The position numbers and the translations under genes were made by a program. Under the pieces are notes generated by a model that did no database searches, was not told where the DNA came from, and was given only the letters and a program-made list of their open reading frames with translations. Positions 14,183-14,304 of a DNA stretch of 14,304 bases are shown in pieces (the first letter of the stretch is position 1; each line of letters begins with the position of its first letter). The stretch is from Oscillospiraceae bacterium. Its GTDB lineage: Bacteria; Bacillota; Clostridia; Oscillospirales; Ruminococcaceae. The stretch covers positions 1-14,304 of the forward strand of contig JAAVIG010000090.1 of assembly GCA_014796735.1 (NCBI GenBank), in the 5' to 3' direction.

Positions 14183-14304
14183 ATGTTAAATGATTTTCCA
14201 CGAATTTTAACTTTATTAAGAAAAGAAAAAGGTATAAGCCAAAAGCAGGCAGCCGAGGAGCTGGGCGTGGCGCAGGCTCTTTTGTCTCACTACGAAAAGG
14301 GAAA
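14183..14304 (+). CDS. XRE-family helix-turn-helix regulator, N-terminal part (cut by window edge)
   Basis: The first 40 residues are visible. They read as a Cro/CI-type helix-turn-helix: helix 1 FPRILTLLRKEKG, helix 2 SQKQAAEELGV, and the recognition helix AQALLSHYEKG. The ATG is preceded by AAAGGT (14167-14172), 11 bases away, and by a consensus promoter. The gene runs off the right edge, so its size and any C-terminal domain are unknown. It is transcribed away from the phosphatase operon. Confidence 0.85.
   Translation, partial: MLNDFPRILTLLRKEKGISQKQAAEELGVAQALLSHYEKG

Overview
The window looks like chromosomal DNA from a clostridial Firmicute, probably Oscillospiraceae/Ruminococcus-like. 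This is inferred from AGGAGG-type ribosome binding sites, consensus sigma-A promoters, a TnpX-type large serine recombinase module, QueH, and the style of the two-component/ABC genes. No rRNA, tRNA or CRISPR array is visible, so the taxonomy is a guess from gene style.

Region 1 (1-2659, + strand) is the end of an integrated mobile element. It holds a ribbon-helix-helix (CopG-type) regulator, a small TnpW-like protein overlapping it by ATGA, and a 539-aa large serine recombinase. The recombinase has its own strong promoter, whose -10 box is embedded in a palindrome. The rest of the element lies upstream of the window. Its right boundary is probably just after the recombinase stop.

Region 2 (2660-3295) is gene-free and full of secondary structure. 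It contains two tandem hairpins between 20-bp direct repeats, a 162-bp concentric imperfect palindrome (2848-3009), an intrinsic terminator (3025-3070), and an inverted copy of the repeat end. A good promoter for lon follows (3202-3230).

Region 3 (3296-5750) is a monocistronic lon protease gene with its own promoter and terminator.

Region 4 (5830-10082, + strand) is a signalling and transport module: an OmpR-type response regulator, a membrane histidine kinase translated from an overlapping TTG start, an FtsX/MacB-type permease and its ATPase. An identical 13-mer (ATCAAAATTAAAT) precedes both the regulator gene and the transporter genes, 34 and 45 bp before candidate -10 boxes. This suggests that the regulator controls both. 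A nested dyad (7885-7947) lies just in front of the permease start. The design is that of envelope-stress or peptide-sensing modules, but the substrate is unknown.

Region 5 (10079-13998, - strand) is a compact four-gene operon: histidine phosphatase, tex, a small two-TM YcxB-like membrane protein, and queH (epoxyqueuosine reductase). It converges on region 4 with a 4-bp overlap of stop codons and no visible terminator. Its promoter is divergent from that of an XRE-family regulator gene, which starts at 14183 and is cut by the window edge.
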